From NCBI RefSeq assembly GCF_037126465.1, contig NC_088202.1:124014123-124078122 (forward strand): 64,000 nucleotides of DNA, given 5' to 3'. The stretch's first letter is position 1, and every line of letters starts with the position of its first letter. The position numbers and the translations under genes were made by a program. Below the pieces are notes generated by a model, which was not told the DNA's origin, did not search any database, and saw only the letters and a list, made by a program, of their open reading frames with translations. The stretch is from Ornithodoros turicata (taxonomy: Eukaryota; Arthropoda; Arachnida; Ixodida; Argasidae). Below, in pieces: positions 61,501-64,000 of this stretch.

Positions 61501-64000
61501 TGGCCGGGAAGTGGGCTGACTGTGGTTTCCCTGCGGGTCCCCGGCAGAACGGTGGTGCTCGCCGCACGGTTCACCAAATGTAGAAGTGATGGTCTCTCTG
61601 CATGAGCCCTGATGATGATGATGACGGGGAACCCACCTGAGGGCCTGACGTTCTGGGCTTCCCAGCTCGTTGTGTCACTCCAGGACTGCGTCGATAGCAC
61701 TTACAGCTGCCGTCTTTGCGCGAAGCAATAGTGGCGCGTCGTCGTCGCCCCCAGGCCGTTACGAGGTCGTCCTGTCTCAACCAGCACTGCATCGTGATCG
61801 GGCAACGCCCTCTCAGTTTTGCTGATTTTTCGATGTGTTTTCTCCAGTTTAATCGTACAGCCGCAAGACACGTTCTAGAGAAGATACCATGGTCATTTTG
61901 ATATAATAGACTCACTATACGTTTTTTGAACTATTGCCGGTTTGATGAATTCAGCACGGTTTTGAGTTGGAGTTGGACGGACTAAAAATAATACGGAGAG
62001 GTTGAACTTGTCACCTGACAGGTTCTGCTACTCCGAGAAAACAAAACAAAAGAAAAAAAAGAGAGATGACTAGGCTAGGCTGTACGGCGCAGGGTTTTGA
62101 ACAGCGCATGTAACAGAGCGAGTGTTTGGGTTGGATGGTACTTGTTTCAATTAAAAACATATAAAAACTCCCAGTGGTGGGCAGGAGGTTTTGAACGGTC
62201 CTGTCGTTTCATTCACTATGCTTTGACCGTAGTCAAGTTTATCGCCGTGGAGCAGGGTGATGGGGGGGGGGGGAGGTAATGGCATGATCAGCTCGCCGTT
62301 GTATGCCGCACACAAGTAGGCGTCGTTGCGACTATAGCGCGCACACACACATGCACACACAAAAAGGACGGATGGAGGATGACGGGTGGAGACAAGTGGA
62401 TGGTGCGTAAGTCCGTCGCGGATCGCAAAATTTTAGAAGGGTCGCCGTGGATCATCCGAAGCTAAAACTTCCAAGAGGCCAACAGCGAGTCTTCTGGTGA
62501 ATGGGGCAACATCTCGACAAGGGTTTTACGATCCATACGCGTGGGTGACGCAACTACGAGGCGATGCTCTATGGAACCTAATGAGAATCCTTGTTGGCAC
62601 TGCAACATCACCGTTGCCCTAGAATTGTTTGCTTATGACGAAATCGAAAGGGTCTTGATTTGACAAAACAAAGCTAGTTCAGCACATAAACGAGTTTTAC
62701 TGTTCTATTTCGTTTTCTTTAATTGATATAATGTCTCTTTCACACAGCCAACCGTTACGTGTATGAAGAAAGCTATGTTCATTTGTGTGCAGGTACGCTG
62801 CGAGACACCGGAACTACTGGAAGAACCAAAATGTCACACAGGAGCCGTTCGCTCTCATTTTCGGGCCGTTTCTTAAGCTACTTTACATGGTAGGTTTCGT
62901 ACTACCCAGTAACTAGCGTCTGCAACACGCCCATGCAGATTATGTTACCGCGAGAGACATTGATTGTGTGATGCACGTTGATGGTATTACTCTCGAATCT
63001 TCTTTGCAGCCGTTTTTTGCACTTGACCAAGAAAGATATCAGAAATATGGAAAAGTGTTCGGGTAAGTGATATGGAAGTGACCTGAGCATATACATGCAA
63101 ATACACTAGATTTATGTTACCCACAAATCTTCGATACACCTCCACAGAGCATACGAAGGTGGAAAGCCAACACTGTTCGTCGCCGAGCCCGAGATCATTA
63201 AGAAGGTTCTGGTGAAAGATTTTGCCTCGCTTCCAAATAGAAGGGTAACTATAATGTCACACCCACATATAAAATGTATATGTTTAGCAAAGTAACATGC
63301 AACAGCGCTGGTGTAATTAACATGTAGGTGGCGTTTCGCTTCCCTGAGCATGAGAAGACACGAAGATCAGAGACACCAAAGGGCAGACGCAACAACAGCA
63401 AAGTTTAACATTTATTCCGCAATAAACACTTTTAGCAGTGGAAAGGAGATCCACCAAAGGCACCAAACTAGCCGGCTATTAATTACATGTGTAGGACAAA
63501 TGCTACCAGCCAGGGTTGACGATAAGATTATACAACTCTGTTGAATCGCGTCTCGCTACCGTATAGGATGACAAAACAGGCGTATGTTGGAGTTTTTCAG
63601 CACAATGTGATCAATGGCACTGTTTATTTAGGCGCTTAATTTGATCTGACCTTCAGAATACACGGTACTCACCTTTGTGCTTTCCTTTCATTCTGTTAAT
63701 CTCCCACAGCGCGTGACCTTCCAGGACTCTTTATTGGACAACATGATGAGCACTGCTCCAGCGGAACGATGGCGCAAAATTCGTCCTGCAGTGAGCCCTG
63801 CCTTCTCTACGGGAAAGCTGAAGAGGGTAGGTATTGCCACGACGAATGCAATGCTGACTGTCCCAGTATTTCCAAAAACTCACTTTCTTCGAATACATAT
63901 ATATTGCCTTACAGATGACTGCACTCATTGAAGACTGCGCAAAAATCACGAGGGAGCATTTGCAAAAGGCAGCGGAGAAGAACGATAATATTGACGCAAA
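55505..64000 (+). CDS. Cytochrome P450, CYP3 clan, gene D (3'-partial, exons 1-6)
   Basis: Exons 55505-55578, 62793-62889, 63010-63062, 63148-63244, 63710-63826, and 63915 to the window edge. Phases match and no stop is seen. It begins MQLPGLFTVPDWVVLGVTAT, continues YAARHRNYWKNQN, RYQKYGKVFG, KPTLFVAEPEIIKKVLV and C-helix ERWRKIRP. It is the counterpart of gene B, with small changes (NVTQEP, APAERW, CAKITRE). Whether it shares gene B's I-helix stop cannot be seen. The first intron (7.2 kb) holds two hAT-like elements, a hairpin insertion, a LINE 3' end and a tRNA-like piece. Confidence 0.82.
56101..56921. mobile_element. hAT-like GTAACGCGTTAC element, 821 bp (second unit)
   Basis: Counterpart of 13989-14809 with the same ends and flanks TTTGTGAC and GTTGTGAC. 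Confidence 0.82.
57010..57152. mobile_element. Hairpin insertion with 11-bp duplication (second unit)
   Basis: Counterpart of 14898-15037 between CCTTTTGACAA copies (56999-57009, 57153-57163). It has three extra bases (a TCG) in the right arm. Confidence 0.7.
57493..58420. mobile_element. hAT-like element next to the second first-exon of gene D, 928 bp
   Basis: Ends CAGAGTTCGAGGTAACTCG and, reversed, CATAGATTGAGAAGTTACC. A perfect 8-bp duplication ATCTCTCC lies at 57485-57492 and 58421-58428. Unit 1 has one uninterrupted ATCTCTCC at 15370-15377. Subterminal zones repeat GTAACTCGTTAC/AAGTTACTT motifs. The middle (57727-58260) is related, reversed, to 6660-7360 and gives the MITE empty site. 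No transposase. It inserted only about 50 bases before the anchor codons. Confidence 0.88.
58477..58551 (+). pseudogene. Second first-exon candidate of gene D (frameshifted)
   Basis: Same 75-base form as gene B (ATGCCGCTTGCTC start, one base too long), with one further change (Val to Leu in the anchor, PEWLILFAT). A hAT-like element ends 56 bases upstream. Confidence 0.55.
59740..60318 (+). mobile_element. 5'-truncated LINE 3' end with C-tail (second unit)
   Basis: Counterpart of 16692-17270. The zinc-type pattern here reads YTKCGVV with HLLLHCRLY, losing the first Cys. Stop at 60188-60190; 3' end TTAAACATA plus a C-run. Confidence 0.83.
60339..60865. repeat. Dispersed repeat block (second unit)
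   Basis: Counterpart of 17283-17817; no gene. Confidence 0.5.
60866..60938 (+). mobile_element. tRNA-like SINE head (second unit)
   Basis: Box A TGGCGTAGTTGG (60872-60883) and a box B GTTCGAACCCC as in the other copies. Seven bases (TTTTCTT) that follow GGTGCC in unit 1 are missing. Confidence 0.6.
60939..62792. other. Repeat-derived intronic sequence before gene D exon 2
   Basis: Counterpart of 17891-19739. Contains a G-run (62261-62272), a CA repeat near 62340, and no recognised exon. Confidence 0.5.

Larger units (their letters stand above)
39454..64000 (+). repeat. Segmental duplication, unit 2
   Basis: Counterpart of 1-20943; continues beyond the window. Shared ends and target duplications of most elements show that they were present before the duplication. 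Confidence 0.92.

Overview
The window is eukaryotic and arthropod-like, most likely from an ixodid tick (inference). The evidence is a tandem cluster of CYP3-clan cytochrome P450 genes made of about 14 small exons with large introns, many I-clade-like LINE pieces with endonuclease, reverse transcriptase and RNase H domains, tRNA-like SINE pieces, and many short inverted-repeat DNA transposons. There is no operon, CRISPR array or other prokaryotic feature.

The core is four P450 copies on the + strand. Gene A (1-4135) lacks its 5' part, which lies before the window; exons 5-14 are open. Gene B (13392-24781) has all exons but a TAA stop in the I-helix motif of exon 10 (21886-21888), so it is called a pseudogene. 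Gene C (28773-43569) reads through 14 exons as a 526-residue P450. Gene D (55505-64000) runs off the right edge in exon 6. Genes B, C and D each have two candidate first exons coding an N-terminal membrane anchor. The second is frameshifted in every copy: one base too long in B and D, one base too short in C.

The layout is a large tandem segmental duplication. Positions 1-20943 correspond to 39454-64000; the offset grows from 39.45 to 43.06 kb because of insertions. The duplicates are nearly identical by eye, so each acts as an empty-site control for the other. An older duplication relates the exon 1 to exon 2 intervals of genes B, C and D.

Between the genes the DNA is a nested mosaic of mobile elements. 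Target-site duplications (TSDs) and empty paralogous sites fix many boundaries: hAT-like elements with 8-bp TSDs (5416-6429, 6970-7271, 13989-14809, 35741-36488, 57493-58420), a TA-flanked foldback (9438-10026), a possible PIF/Harbinger-like MITE (51564-52125), a 25-bp minimal insertion (50646-50670), a 140-bp hairpin insertion with an 11-bp TSD (14898-15037), and a 4.2-kb LINE (31172-35351, minus strand) inside a MITE. Several elements are filled with reiterations of one short motif.

The only convincing host genes are the P450s, which are predicted endoplasmic-reticulum monooxygenases. One further conserved short reading frame starting MKVLVSYDGR (9258-9413) may be the first coding exon of an unrecognised gene. 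Exon borders were read by eye from GT/AG sites and phase. No alignment or database search was run.
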